The translations under genes were made by a program, and so were the position numbers. Positions 28,354-37,049 of a stretch of 64,000 nucleotides of DNA are shown here, in pieces. Location: NCBI RefSeq assembly GCF_040784915.1, contig NZ_CP160797.1:3648137-3712136 (forward strand), given 5' to 3'. Position 1 is the stretch's first letter. Each line of letters begins with the position of its first letter. The DNA is from Bacillus vallismortis (GTDB lineage Bacteria > Bacillota > Bacilli > Bacillales > Bacillaceae). The notes beneath the pieces are model-generated. The model worked only from the letters and a program-made list of their open reading frames with translations. It was not told the DNA's origin and did no database searches.

Positions 28354-29076
28354 TTAGCTTCTGATCAAGGTAAAAGATGCCACTGAACCGGCTTTTCCTT
28401 TCTCTAATAAACAGCGGGCTGCAAAATGCAAGGTAGCGCCTGTTGTATAAAGATCGTCTATTAAAATGATATTCATACCTTCAACTGAGTTATTTTTTGT
28501 ATCAAAAATACGCTCTGAAAGAAGGCGTTCTTTTTTCTTTTTCTTAGACTGTTTCTCATTATTCAAGCGAACGAGGGCATGGCGGATAGGCTGGTCTAAG
28601 CATTCTGCGAGGAGCTGTGCCTGGTTAAATCCACGCTCTTTTTCCCGTTCCTTGCTCAGCGGAATAGGAACGAGAACAACATGCTTATCGGGGTAAACCT
28701 CTGAGAAAGTTGAAGAGAAATCACTTTTAAACGCATTTATGATTTCTGCATCTCCTCTAAATTTAAAACGGGAGAGTGTTTCTTTCATCATTTCATTATA
28801 TGTGTAAACTGAACGGTTTTGGCGCAGCAGCAAGCTGTCACTGACCCTTGATTTCCACGCCTCGCAATCCCTGCATAGCGCATGAATGGATTGAGGCCTG
28901 CCGCACAGCGAGCAGATATGTCCTGTGATTTTCTTTAATTTGCTTCTGCAGGAATGACAGACCTTTTCGTCAGTCTTTAATAAAAAAAGAGCTTTCCATG
29001 TAACAGCTTGAGAAAATTGCGAATCGCATAATAGACAGATCAGTTTATGAATTCCTCCTCCTGCTTCGTTTGGCAT
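28354..29076 (-). CDS. comFC: ComFC, phosphoribosyltransferase-like competence protein
   Basis: Up to 240 aa. N-terminal zinc fingers (CLLC...CHSC, CSLCGRP...CRDC) and a C-terminal phosphoribosyltransferase domain with the PRPP-binding loop IILIDDLYTTGATLH. The ComF/GntX family is required for DNA uptake and binds ComFA. The longest frame starts ATG at 29076 inside comFB with a poor ribosome site. Alternatively a CTG at 29043, overlapping the comFB TGA stop and 10 bases after AGGAGG, gives 229 aa (ICLLCDSQ...). Which is used cannot be told from sequence. Confidence 0.9.
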   Translation of the reverse strand: MPNEAGGGIHKLICLLCDSQFSQAVTWKALFLLKTDEKVCHSCRSKLKKITGHICSLCGRPQSIHALCRDCEAWKSRVSDSLLLRQNRSVYTYNEMMKETLSRFKFRGDAEIINAFKSDFSSTFSEVYPDKHVVLVPIPLSKEREKERGFNQAQLLAECLDQPIRHALVRLNNEKQSKKKKKERLLSERIFDTKNNSVEGMNIILIDDLYTTGATLHFAARCLLEKGKAGSVASFTLIRS

Positions 29077-29336
29077 AAATCGTTTGGACTTTCTGATACC
29101 ACAGCAGCAGATTCAGCCAAAATCACAAGCATAGCCGTGTTTTTTTGTTTATCTACCAGCTCAGCTTTCGTATATGCGATCTTTTTAAGATCAGTGACAT
29201 AGGATGGTCTTACTTTATTTAAAGAAAGTGCCAACACATCGTTTTTGCATACTTGGCAAGTACAGGTCATATGAAGCTGGTCCATATATCGGTCGAGCAG
29301 TTCTTTCATTACGATTTCTTTGGAATTGACAAGCAT
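29040..29336 (-). CDS. comFB: ComFB, late competence protein
   Basis: 98 aa with CTCQVCKNDVLALSLNKVRPSYV, a four-cysteine-type motif of the ComFB family. Part of the comF operon; a mutation in strain 168 has little effect on transformation, and ComFB-type domains elsewhere bind cyclic dinucleotides. ATG at 29336. Its 3' end overlaps comFC. Confidence 0.9.
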   Translation of the reverse strand: MLVNSKEIVMKELLDRYMDQLHMTCTCQVCKNDVLALSLNKVRPSYVTDLKKIAYTKAELVDKQKNTAMLVILAESAAVVSESPNDLCQTKQEEEFIN

Positions 29337-29395
29337 TTTTACAGCTCCTCATCATCGGTTATATGAGTATACTGTACCATGTTTTCAAATAATAA

Positions 29396-30790
29396 CTAGT
29401 CTGTTCTTTCATTTTTTGCCGCCAATGCATTCATTTCTTTTATATGCTTTTTTGCATCCAGCATGCTCTTTGTTTTTCCGTAGTGAAAGAAAATAACATC
29501 GCCGTTCGCGTGTTCTTTATGCCGGCCGGTTCTTCCTGCGATTTGCACAAGTGCGCTTTCCGTAAAGATAGGCGATTCGGCCCCTAATATCCCTGTTTGT
29601 ACCTTGGGGACAGTGACACCTCTCTCTAATATTGTTGTTGTGATTAAAAGATCAAACTGACCGTCTCTAAATTGCTTTACTTTTTCTTTTCTGTCCTTAT
29701 CTTCCGCATGAACAGACGCTGTTCGGCAATGAACATCTTTAAAGCAGGCAGCTGCCTTTTCCAAAACAGAAACGGAGGGAACAAATAAAAACACAGACCT
29801 CCCTTCTTTCACATGAAACGCTATCCATCTTTTTACCGCTGGCGGAATTTTGTTTTGGTTTAATTTCTTTTTCCAGTTTCCGCACCATAGAAAGCGCGGT
29901 TCTGGCAAAGGTTTCTGGTGGTGTCTTGCTGGAATGCGAACTGAATGCAGCTGTCCGTTCAGTGTTTTTCTTTTTAATTCTTTAGAGGGTGTTGCACTTA
30001 AATAAACAAGGGTGCTGTTTTTCTTTTTAGCTTTTTGAACAGCGAATTGAAGAGTTTGATCAGCGGAATACGGAAAAGCATCAACTTCATCAACGATGAT
30101 AACATCGAACGCGTCTTTATATCGCAAAAGCTGATGTGTGGTGGAAATCATAAGCGGAGATAAACACCCTTTGTCCTCGCCGCCTCCGTAAAGTGCCGCA
30201 ATGTCAGCGCCCTGAAAGGCGGCCTTGAGTCTCGGAGCAAGCTCTAATACAACATCGGTGCGGGGTGTTGCAATACATACTCGCAATCCTTCGTTTAACG
30301 CTGATTCTATACCGGGAAATAACATCTCTGTTTTGCCAGCGCCGCAAACCGCCCAGATGAGAAGCTCTTCTTTTTTTGATATTGCTTCAATTAAGACATT
30401 GGCAGCTTTTTGCTGTCCGCTTGAGAGCTTGCCATTCCAAGTCAGCTTGATAGGCTTCCAACGGGATTCATCTTCCTCTTTCCATGAATATAAAAGCACA
30501 TCCTCGCTCACTCTGCCCATCATGACACAGGAACGGCAATACAGCTGCTTCTTTCTAGATAAGTAATAAAAAGAAAAATACCGCTGATCATTTTGGCCGC
30601 ACCTATTACACCTATACTCCCGTTTATTTTTGGATATAGAGTATTGAGCGCAGATATAGCCGTTCTTGATATGCCATTCAATCATCTCATCGGAAAAGGG
30701 GAGTTCAGTTCTGAGCAAATGACGGCCTTGGAGCGTCTGCTGTAATTCTTTTGAGAAAGTAATGTTCTTTTCATCTGGCTCAACCAGCAT
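29396..30790 (-). CDS. comFA: ComFA, DNA-uptake helicase/translocase ATPase
   Basis: 464 aa DEAD-box-like ATPase on the inner face of the membrane that helps pull single-stranded DNA through ComEC. A four-cysteine zinc finger near residues 60-90 (CNRCG...CRSC), Walker A CGAGKTE (~150), motif II DEVD (VIIVDEVDAFP, ~235-245), SAT motif (YLSATPS), and motif VI QIAGRTGRH (~425). The ATG at 30790 follows AAAGGAGG. Usually activated by ComK; I did not find clear ComK boxes upstream. Confidence 0.96.
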   Translation of the reverse strand: MLVEPDEKNITFSKELQQTLQGRHLLRTELPFSDEMIEWHIKNGYICAQYSISKNKREYRCNRCGQNDQRYFSFYYLSRKKQLYCRSCVMMGRVSEDVLLYSWKEEDESRWKPIKLTWNGKLSSGQQKAANVLIEAISKKEELLIWAVCGAGKTEMLFPGIESALNEGLRVCIATPRTDVVLELAPRLKAAFQGADIAALYGGGEDKGCLSPLMISTTHQLLRYKDAFDVIIVDEVDAFPYSADQTLQFAVQKAKKKNSTLVYLSATPSKELKRKTLNGQLHSVRIPARHHQKPLPEPRFLWCGNWKKKLNQNKIPPAVKRWIAFHVKEGRSVFLFVPSVSVLEKAAACFKDVHCRTASVHAEDKDRKEKVKQFRDGQFDLLITTTILERGVTVPKVQTGILGAESPIFTESALVQIAGRTGRHKEHANGDVIFFHYGKTKSMLDAKKHIKEMNALAAKNERTD

Positions 30791-30859
30791 AGCACCGCCT
30801 CCTTTCGAGACAGTATGCCTGAATGGAAATTTTCTGTCCAGCGGTGAAAATAAGAATAT

Positions 30860-30893
30860 AAAAAAATCTCCGCTGCTAAAACGGAGATTTTAC
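30860..30893 (-). terminator. fakBA terminator
   Basis: AATCTCCG and CGGAGATT form a stem with a 9-base loop, followed by seven T on the leftward strand, between fakBA and comFA. Confidence 0.87.
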
Positions 30894-30894
30894 G

Positions 30895-31740
30895 TTATTG
30901 AAAACACCAGCAAATTCCCAGCGCGCCCTCACCCAAATGAGTGCCGATTACCGCGCCAAAATAACTGTTATAAAATTCAACATGAGGGTATTTCGCAGAA
31001 AGCTCTTCAATGATTTTCGCTGCTTCTTCTTCTCGATTAGCGTGGATAACCGCAGCACGCATAGGCAATCTTTTACTCGCATCTTCGTCTAAAAGCTCAT
31101 AAATTCGTGAAATTGCTTTTTTACGTGTGCGAATCTTCTCAAAAGGCACAATTACCTCATTGTCAAAGTGAAGAATAGGCTTTACCTTTAGAAGACTCCC
31201 AATAAAGGCTTGGGCGCTGCTTAATCGTCCGCCCCGCTGAAGATGCGCTAAATCATCTACCATAAAATACGCCCGAACTGTCTTTTTCATTTCTTCCAGT
31301 TCTTTTATGATATCTTCCGGTGATGAGGCTCCATTTTTGATTAATTCAGCAGCTTTAAGAGCATAAAAGCCTTGAGCCAAACAGCTGATCTCTGAATCAA
31401 ATGGATACACTTCAACATTGTCAACCATTGCGTCAGCCGCTGCCGCACTGCTGAATGTTCCGCTGATCCCACTGGAAAGATGGATACTGATAACCGCATC
31501 ATAAGACTTGCCAAGCTCTTCATACAAAGCAGCCAGCTCGCCGATTGGCGGCTGAGAAGTCGTCGGAAGCTCAGTATGTTTCTTTACTTCCTCGTAAAAG
31601 CTTTTCCAGTCCAATTCGATTTCTTCACGATAAGTTTCCTCCCCAAACACAACCTGGAGTGGGATCATATGTATTTGATGTTGTTCACGTATTTCTTTCG
31701 GGATATATGCTGTACTGTCTGTTACGACTGCAATATTCAT
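30895..31740 (-). CDS. fakBA: DegV-family fatty-acid-binding protein FakB
   Basis: 281 aa of the DegV family (formerly YviA). The Thr/Ser-rich TSQPP motif (~59-63), the SGISGTFSSA loop (~88-97) and the lipid-binding helical domain are present. FakB proteins present exogenous fatty acids to the kinase FakA for phosphorylation and entry into phospholipid synthesis. ATG at 31740. It follows degU on the same strand but has a terminator between. Confidence 0.92.
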   Translation of the reverse strand: MNIAVVTDSTAYIPKEIREQHQIHMIPLQVVFGEETYREEIELDWKSFYEEVKKHTELPTTSQPPIGELAALYEELGKSYDAVISIHLSSGISGTFSSAAAADAMVDNVEVYPFDSEISCLAQGFYALKAAELIKNGASSPEDIIKELEEMKKTVRAYFMVDDLAHLQRGGRLSSAQAFIGSLLKVKPILHFDNEVIVPFEKIRTRKKAISRIYELLDEDASKRLPMRAAVIHANREEEAAKIIEELSAKYPHVEFYNSYFGAVIGTHLGEGALGICWCFQ

Positions 31741-31796
31741 AGCTTCGATACCTGCCTTATTGCTTTATAACTCTATTGTAAGCGAAACGGCAGCCT

Positions 31797-31828
31797 AAAA
31801 AAAGACCTGCCTAATAAAAGGCAAGTCT
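31797..31828 (-). terminator. degU terminator
   Basis: AGACTTGCC and GGCAGGTCT (one G-U pair) form a stem, followed by seven T, after degU. Confidence 0.85.
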
Positions 31829-31837
31829 CGTATTATA

Positions 31838-32527
31838 CTATCTCATTTCTACCCAGCCATTTTTAATGGCGACCACAACGGCTTGCGTCCGGTCGTTTAC
31901 ATTCATTTTTTGCAAAATATTGCTCACATGGTTTTTGACGGTTTTCTCACTGATAAACAATGATTCACCGATACCGCGGTTGCTTTTTCCGTCTGCAAGC
32001 ATCTGCAGCACTTCACATTCCCGTCTAGTTAAGATATGTAATGGTCTGCGGATTTCAGGGTAGACCTCATGCTGAGGGTGTGCAGAAACTCCGCTTGTTG
32101 CAAGACGACGGAATTCGTTAACGAGATTGTGAGTAACCTTCGGATGAAGGTAAGAACCTCCCTCGGCAACTACTTTAACCGCTTCAATTAATGTATCAGC
32201 ATCCATCTCTTTCAGCAGATAACCTCTCGCGCCGGTTTTCAGGGCATGTGTTACATAATTTTCATCATCGTGAATTGATAGAATAATTACTTTAGATTCA
32301 GGATACAGCTCTACAAGCTGTTTTGTAGCTTCCACGCCATTTACGTTTGGCATATTGATATCCATGATCACAACATCAGGATGATAGTGCTCGACAATAC
32401 GAGCCGCTTCATCTCCGTCGTCCCCTTCGGCTACCACTTCAAAGGTAGGTTCAAAATCCAATATTCGTTTAACACCTTCACGAAATAACTGATGGTCGTC
32501 GATAATAACAATGTTTACTTTAGTCAC
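31838..32527 (-). CDS. degU: DegU, NarL-type response regulator
   Basis: 229 aa: receiver domain with phosphoacceptor D56 ([10 protein letters not shown]) and a C-terminal LuxR/NarL helix-turn-helix ([32 protein letters not shown] in part; ~160-215). Depending on phosphorylation it controls competence, exoenzymes, biofilm and, with SwrA, flagellar genes. ATG at 32527, about 80 bases after degS. Confidence 0.98.
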
Positions 32528-32609
32528 AAGCCACGCCTCCTTGTATTATTGTTCTATATACTCTAGCTTTCGGTCAATATGCCTTTTGGCTCTATTTTAC
32601 AAATCATAG

Positions 32610-33767
32610 TCAAAGAGATAACGGAACCTTGATCATAATAAATGTCCCAAGACCTATTTTCGAATCTATTGTTATGGTTCCTTCCAATAAATCTACTCTT
32701 TCTTTCATGCCCAGCAAGCCGAATGATTTATTTTTCTTCTCTTTCGCTTCCTTCAGGTCAAACCCTTTGCCGTTATCTTTTATCATTAAAATCACAAAAT
32801 CCTTTGTGATCTCAACTTTGACAGTAATTTCTTCAGATTCGGAATGCTTTAGCGCATTAGACACAGCTTCCTGTGCGAGCCTGAAGAGCGCCACTTCAAA
32901 CTGGGGCGCAAGCCGCCTATCCTCTGTGTCACCGATACACTGAAAATGTATTTTGACATTACCGTTATATTCCTCTGTTGTATATAGATATTTTCTCAAA
33001 GTTGGAATCAGGCCTAGGTCATCAAGGGCCATCGGTCTTAAATCATATATAATCCTTCTCACTTCGTAAAGGGCATTCCGCACATTTTGACGGAGATTTT
33101 TAATTTCTTGGAAACCGTCCTCAGTGCCGCGGTCACGGAAAATCCGCTCGATTAATTCCGATCTCATCATCACATTTGCCAGCATTTGAGCAGGTCCGTC
33201 ATGAATTTCTCTGGAGACCCTTTTTCTTTCTTCTTCCTGCGCCTCAATAATTCTTAAGCCAAAATCCTGTTTTGCCTGAGCATCAGCAAGAAGCATTCCG
33301 ACTTCGCGCAAATCTTGATTCAAGTAGTTGAGCACAACTGTAATTTGGCTTACTAATGATTCAGACCGTTCAATGATTTCCTGAAGGCCTAACAATCTGC
33401 GCTCTAAATCATCCCGGCGTTCGCGCAGCTGCTTCTCACGCTGCTGGATCATCGTCAATTCTACCTGCAGCTTATGGGCTTTTTCGTAAGCATTGCGAAT
33501 TTCTTCTTCACTGAATCTATGAAAATTGCGGCTGACCTCGGATAAACGGTTTCTCGCATGACGGGTTTGCACTTCAAGTTTATCGCCAAGCTCGATGACT
33601 TCATAAACCTGCTGTTTAATTTGTTTCAGTTCTTCAACCAGCTGTTCATACTGCTGGCGTGACTGCTCCCCGATTTGAAAAACCTCATCCTTGCTCCCGT
33701 CAACGGTTTTCAGCATCTTCATCAAAATAGAATCCAGAACTTTGGAATCCATCTTTGTTTTATTCAT
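32610..33767 (-). CDS. degS: DegS, cytoplasmic sensor histidine kinase
   Basis: 385 aa without membrane segments. A long coiled-coil sensor region (~20-170), the HisKA_3 phosphoacceptor His in RVSREIHDGPAQML (~189), and an HATPase domain with EAVSNALKHS and DNGKGFDL. It phosphorylates DegU. ATG at 33767. Divergent from yvyE. Confidence 0.97.
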   Translation of the reverse strand: MNKTKMDSKVLDSILMKMLKTVDGSKDEVFQIGEQSRQQYEQLVEELKQIKQQVYEVIELGDKLEVQTRHARNRLSEVSRNFHRFSEEEIRNAYEKAHKLQVELTMIQQREKQLRERRDDLERRLLGLQEIIERSESLVSQITVVLNYLNQDLREVGMLLADAQAKQDFGLRIIEAQEEERKRVSREIHDGPAQMLANVMMRSELIERIFRDRGTEDGFQEIKNLRQNVRNALYEVRRIIYDLRPMALDDLGLIPTLRKYLYTTEEYNGNVKIHFQCIGDTEDRRLAPQFEVALFRLAQEAVSNALKHSESEEITVKVEITKDFVILMIKDNGKGFDLKEAKEKKNKSFGLLGMKERVDLLEGTITIDSKIGLGTFIMIKVPLSL

Positions 33768-33983
33768 AATTTCCCTCCGTCACGGCGTTGTTATATATTT
33801 TTATTATAAATGTAATTGATCTGCAATTTATGTCGAATTATAATGAAAGAATGCGTATATTCTAGAAAAAAACAATTTTATATACCTTCTATTCTTTATG
33901 ATACCAAAATACGCACAAAAATTCTAAAGACTGTACGAATTTGTATAGGCAGTCTTTTATGCTTAGCAGGAGGGTCAGCAAGC

Positions 33984-34634
33984 ATGCTGCACAGCTATTT
34001 TACTGTGAAAGAAACAGGAGAACACGAGATTGTTATAGAAAAATCGCGTTTTATCTGTCATTTAAGCCGTGTTTCTACCGAACAAGAGGCACAGGAATTT
34101 ATACAGAAAATAAAGAAACAGCACTGGAATGCGACTCATAATTGCTCGGCTTACGTCATTGGCGAGAACGATCATATCCAAAAAGCCAATGATGATGGAG
34201 AACCAAGCGGTACAGCGGGAGTGCCGATGCTTGAGGTATTAAAAAAACGCGGCCTTAAGGATACTTGCGCCGTCGTTACACGATATTTCGGAGGCATTAA
34301 ACTTGGGGCCGGCGGATTAATTCGCGCTTATGGAAAATCAGTGTCTGAAGGATTAAATCATATAGGTGTTGTAGAACGAAAGCTTATGCGCGTCATGCAC
34401 ACTTCCGCGGATTACACGTGGCTTGGCAAGATTGAAAATGAACTAAGAGAATCACAATTTCTGTTAAAGGAAATCCATTATGCCGAAAATGTTGTATTCG
34501 AAACATACGTCGAAGAAAAAGAAACAAACGCATTTTCTGAGTGGATGACAGAACTGACAAATGGAAAGAGTGATATTAAAGAGGGAGAGTTGACGTATCT
34601 TGAAAAAGCCGTCAATCACATAAAGGAGACTTAA
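33984..34634 (+). CDS. yvyE: YvyE, IMPACT/YigZ-family protein
   Basis: 216 aa. N-terminal UPF0029/IMPACT domain (KSRFICHLSRVSTEQEAQ; HNCSAYVIG; DDGEPSGTAG; YFGGIKLGAGGLIRAY) and a C-terminal DUF1949 domain. Homologues bind ribosomes or nucleic acid and regulate Gcn2-type stress; the bacterial role is unclear. ATG at 33984 follows GGAGGG. The long frame upstream to 33816 has no ribosome site and an unrelated composition. Confidence 0.92.
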   Translation: MLHSYFTVKETGEHEIVIEKSRFICHLSRVSTEQEAQEFIQKIKKQHWNATHNCSAYVIGENDHIQKANDDGEPSGTAGVPMLEVLKKRGLKDTCAVVTRYFGGIKLGAGGLIRAYGKSVSEGLNHIGVVERKLMRVMHTSADYTWLGKIENELRESQFLLKEIHYAENVVFETYVEEKETNAFSEWMTELTNGKSDIKEGELTYLEKAVNHIKET

Positions 34635-34636
34635 TA

Positions 34637-35749
34637 ATGGCTGAACGCGTTAGAGTGCGTGTGCGAAAAAAGAAAAAGAGCAAACGCAGGAAAATTTTAA
34701 AAAGAATGATGTTATTGTTCGCCCTTGCATTATTGGTGGTCGTAGGGCTTGGAGGATATAAACTTTATAAAACCATTAGCGCTGCGGATGATTCATATGA
34801 TGCTCTTTCCCGCGGAAATAAATCAAATCTTCGCAGCGAAGTTGTAGATATGAAGAAAAAACCGTTTTCTATTTTATTTATGGGAATAGAGGATTACGCG
34901 ACCAAAGGACAAAAAGGGAGATCAGACTCTCTTATTGTCGTTACCCTTGATCCCAAAAATAAAACCATGAAAATGCTGAGCATTCCGCGTGATACACGAG
35001 TGCAGTTAGCCAGTGACACAACCGGAAGCAAAACAAAGATTAATGCTGCTTACAGCAAAGGCGGAAAAGATGAGACAGTTGAAACTGTTGAAAACTTCTT
35101 GCAAATCCCGATCGATAAATATGTCACAGTTGATTTTGACGGTTTTAAAGATGTCATTAATGAAGTCGGCGGCATTGATGTAGATGTGCCTTTCGATTTT
35201 GATGAAAAAAGTGATGTAAACGAAAGCAAACGGATTTACTTCAAAAAAGGCGAGATGCATTTAAACGGCGAAGAAGCCTTGGCGTATGCCCGTATGAGAA
35301 AACAAGATAAACGCGGAGACTTTGGCCGTAATGACAGACAGAAACAAATCTTAAATGCACTGATTGACCAAATGTCAAGCGCAAGCAACATTGCTAAGAT
35401 TGATAAAATCGCAGAAAAAGCAAGCGAAAACGTTGAAACCAATATTCGCATTACTGAAGGTTTAGCGCTGCAGCAGATTTACAGCGGCTTTACCAGCAAG
35501 AAAATCGACACGTTGAGCATTACAGGATCCGATTTATATTTAGGGGCGAACAACACGTATTATTTTGAACCAGACGCCACAAATCTGGAGACTGTCCGAA
35601 AAACGCTCCAAGAGCATTTAGATTATTCTTCAGATACAAGCAGCACCGGCACAGATGAAAGCACAACAACTGACGGTACAACGTATTCGAATGACAGCAG
35701 CACAAGCTCAAACAGTACAACGAATTCAACAACTGATTCATCCTATTAA
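34637..35749 (+). CDS. tagV: TagV, LytR-CpsA-Psr wall-polymer ligase
   Basis: 370 aa (formerly YvhJ). A basic cytoplasmic stretch (RVRVRKKKKSKRRK), one transmembrane helix (~25-45), then the extracellular LCP domain (~75-320) with IPRDTRV, DGFKDVINEVGG and YARMRKQDKRGDFGRNDRQKQI in part, whose Arg/Asp residues bind the polyprenyl pyrophosphate. LCP enzymes attach WTA to peptidoglycan. The C-terminal ~35 residues are a low-complexity Ser/Thr/Asp tail. It follows yvyE by 2 bases. Confidence 0.94.
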   Translation: MAERVRVRVRKKKKSKRRKILKRMMLLFALALLVVVGLGGYKLYKTISAADDSYDALSRGNKSNLRSEVVDMKKKPFSILFMGIEDYATKGQKGRSDSLIVVTLDPKNKTMKMLSIPRDTRVQLASDTTGSKTKINAAYSKGGKDETVETVENFLQIPIDKYVTVDFDGFKDVINEVGGIDVDVPFDFDEKSDVNESKRIYFKKGEMHLNGEEALAYARMRKQDKRGDFGRNDRQKQILNALIDQMSSASNIAKIDKIAEKASENVETNIRITEGLALQQIYSGFTSKKIDTLSITGSDLYLGANNTYYFEPDATNLETVRKTLQEHLDYSSDTSSTGTDESTTTDGTTYSNDSSTSSNSTTNSTTDSSY

Positions 35750-35750
35750 A

Positions 35751-35783
35751 AAATGCCCGGTCCTATAAAGATCGGGCATTTTT
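35751..35783 (+). terminator. tagV terminator
   Basis: AATGCCCG and CGGGCATT stem with a 13-base loop and TTTTT tail, directly after the tagV stop. Confidence 0.87.
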
Positions 35784-35790
35784 GCGCAGA

Positions 35791-35822
35791 AAAAAACTCC
35801 GGCGTCTTCAGCCGGAGTTTTT
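35791..35822 (-). terminator. tagO terminator
   Basis: AAACTCCGGC and GCCGGAGTTT form a 10-base stem with a 7-base loop and a T run on the leftward strand, overlapping the tagO stop codon. Confidence 0.87.
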
Positions 35823-36897
35823 AATTTCTCTTCACCAGCCGTTTATAAAATTTCGTAAACGGCTTAAATTTTTCATTCACGAGTCCTGTCACTTCTGCTA
35901 TGATTTGCATAAAAATAATTAAAACGAAGATAATAAACAAAGAGAGCCAAATTGTGGCACTTTTAAGCACGATTGCACTGATGCTGAAAATGAATCCAAT
36001 GAGATAAATCACAATGACCGACATCCGGTGTGATAGGCCAAAGGCCATCAGTCTGTGGTGGATATGGGACTTATCGGGTGCCGAAATCGGCTGTTTGTTT
36101 AAAATTCTTCTGACGATAGCAAATGTTGTGTCAAAAATCGGCACACCTAATATAATAACCGGGATAACGATACTGAACAATGTTACGCTTTTATACAGGC
36201 CTAATAATGAAAGAATCGAAATACAATACCCTAAAAAAAGTGATCCTGTATCACCCATAAAGATTTTGGCCGGATGAAAGTTATGGAACAAAAATCCAAG
36301 CGTGCTGGCGATAACCACCAGTGAGAGTGACAGAATGAGTACTTTTCCGCCGGATAGCGCCATAACGGCGATCGTTGACAGGCCGATAACAGAGAGACCG
36401 GCAGCAAGGCCATCCAATCCGTCAATCAGGTTAATCGCGTTTGTGATGCCGACAATCCATAATACTGTCAGCGGATAAGCCAGCCAGCCTAACTCAAATC
36501 GTTCTGCTAAAAAAGGCACTGAGAAAAAGTCCATTTTTAAGCCGGTGCTTACAATCATAATGGCTACACCTAATTGAATCAAAAACTTAACTTTTGCACT
36601 TAATTGATATTTATCATCAAGAATACCTAACACAATAATGATGAATGCTCCGACTGTAATAGCCGTCATTTTTGTTTCTGTGTAAATACCGGATGCAAGC
36701 ACGCCTGCAACCACTCCGATAAATATGGCCAGCCCGCCCATCCGGGGCATGATTTTGTCATGTACTTTTCGATTGCTGGGCTGGTCAACTGCACCTATTT
36801 TAATCGCAATCCTTTTTACGATTGGGGTTATGATTAAAACTGTCAGCAGCGAGACAATAAACGCAACAACAATGCGAATCATGCGTTCGTCAAGCAT
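35821..36897 (-). CDS. tagO: TagO, UDP-GlcNAc:undecaprenyl-phosphate GlcNAc-1-P transferase
   Basis: 358 aa with about 11 transmembrane helices and the MraY/WecA-family cytoplasmic motifs NLIDGLDGLAAG (~156-167) and HIHHRLMAFG (~289-298). It makes the first lipid intermediate for WTA and also for teichuronic acid, so it serves both neighbouring gene sets. ATG at 36897 follows AAAGGAG. It has its own promoter and is separated from tuaH by a terminator. Confidence 0.97.
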   Translation of the reverse strand: MLDERMIRIVVAFIVSLLTVLIITPIVKRIAIKIGAVDQPSNRKVHDKIMPRMGGLAIFIGVVAGVLASGIYTETKMTAITVGAFIIIVLGILDDKYQLSAKVKFLIQLGVAIMIVSTGLKMDFFSVPFLAERFELGWLAYPLTVLWIVGITNAINLIDGLDGLAAGLSVIGLSTIAVMALSGGKVLILSLSLVVIASTLGFLFHNFHPAKIFMGDTGSLFLGYCISILSLLGLYKSVTLFSIVIPVIILGVPIFDTTFAIVRRILNKQPISAPDKSHIHHRLMAFGLSHRMSVIVIYLIGFIFSISAIVLKSATIWLSLFIIFVLIIFMQIIAEVTGLVNEKFKPFTKFYKRLVKRN

Positions 36898-36956
36898 AAA
36901 GAAGTCTCCTTTGGGATTAAATAAAGTCTTTATTTATATAGAGAACCGTTCCTTCC

Positions 36957-36986
36957 ATTATACCTTCTCCCTAGTTATTATAACAA
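36957..36986 (-). promoter_or_regulatory. Sigma-A-type promoter of tagO
   Basis: TTGTTA-N18-TATAAT read leftwards, about 60 bases before the tagO ATG. Another TATAAT overlaps the upstream half (TTGTTATAAT), so a second start site is possible. Confidence 0.6.
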
Positions 36987-37016
36987 GCTTCATCAAAAAG
37001 AAACACGTATAATCAA

Positions 37017-37049
37017 AAAACGCGCATCCCAATTTATAGGACTACGCAT
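37017..37049 (-). terminator. tua operon terminator
   Basis: An imperfect stem (GCGTAGTCC with GGGATGCGC, one mismatch) followed by GTTTTTTG, overlapping the tuaH stop region and before the tagO promoter. Confidence 0.65.

Noticed and set aside
30791..30859. ComK boxes upstream of comFA
   Set aside because: AT-rich tracts are present, but no clear pair of AAAA-N5-TTTT boxes with the required spacing could be read.
33816..33983. N-terminal extension of yvyE (56 more residues)
   Set aside because: No ribosome site before the first ATG, unrelated Cys/Ile-rich composition, and a strong GGAGGG site sits correctly before the ATG at 33984.
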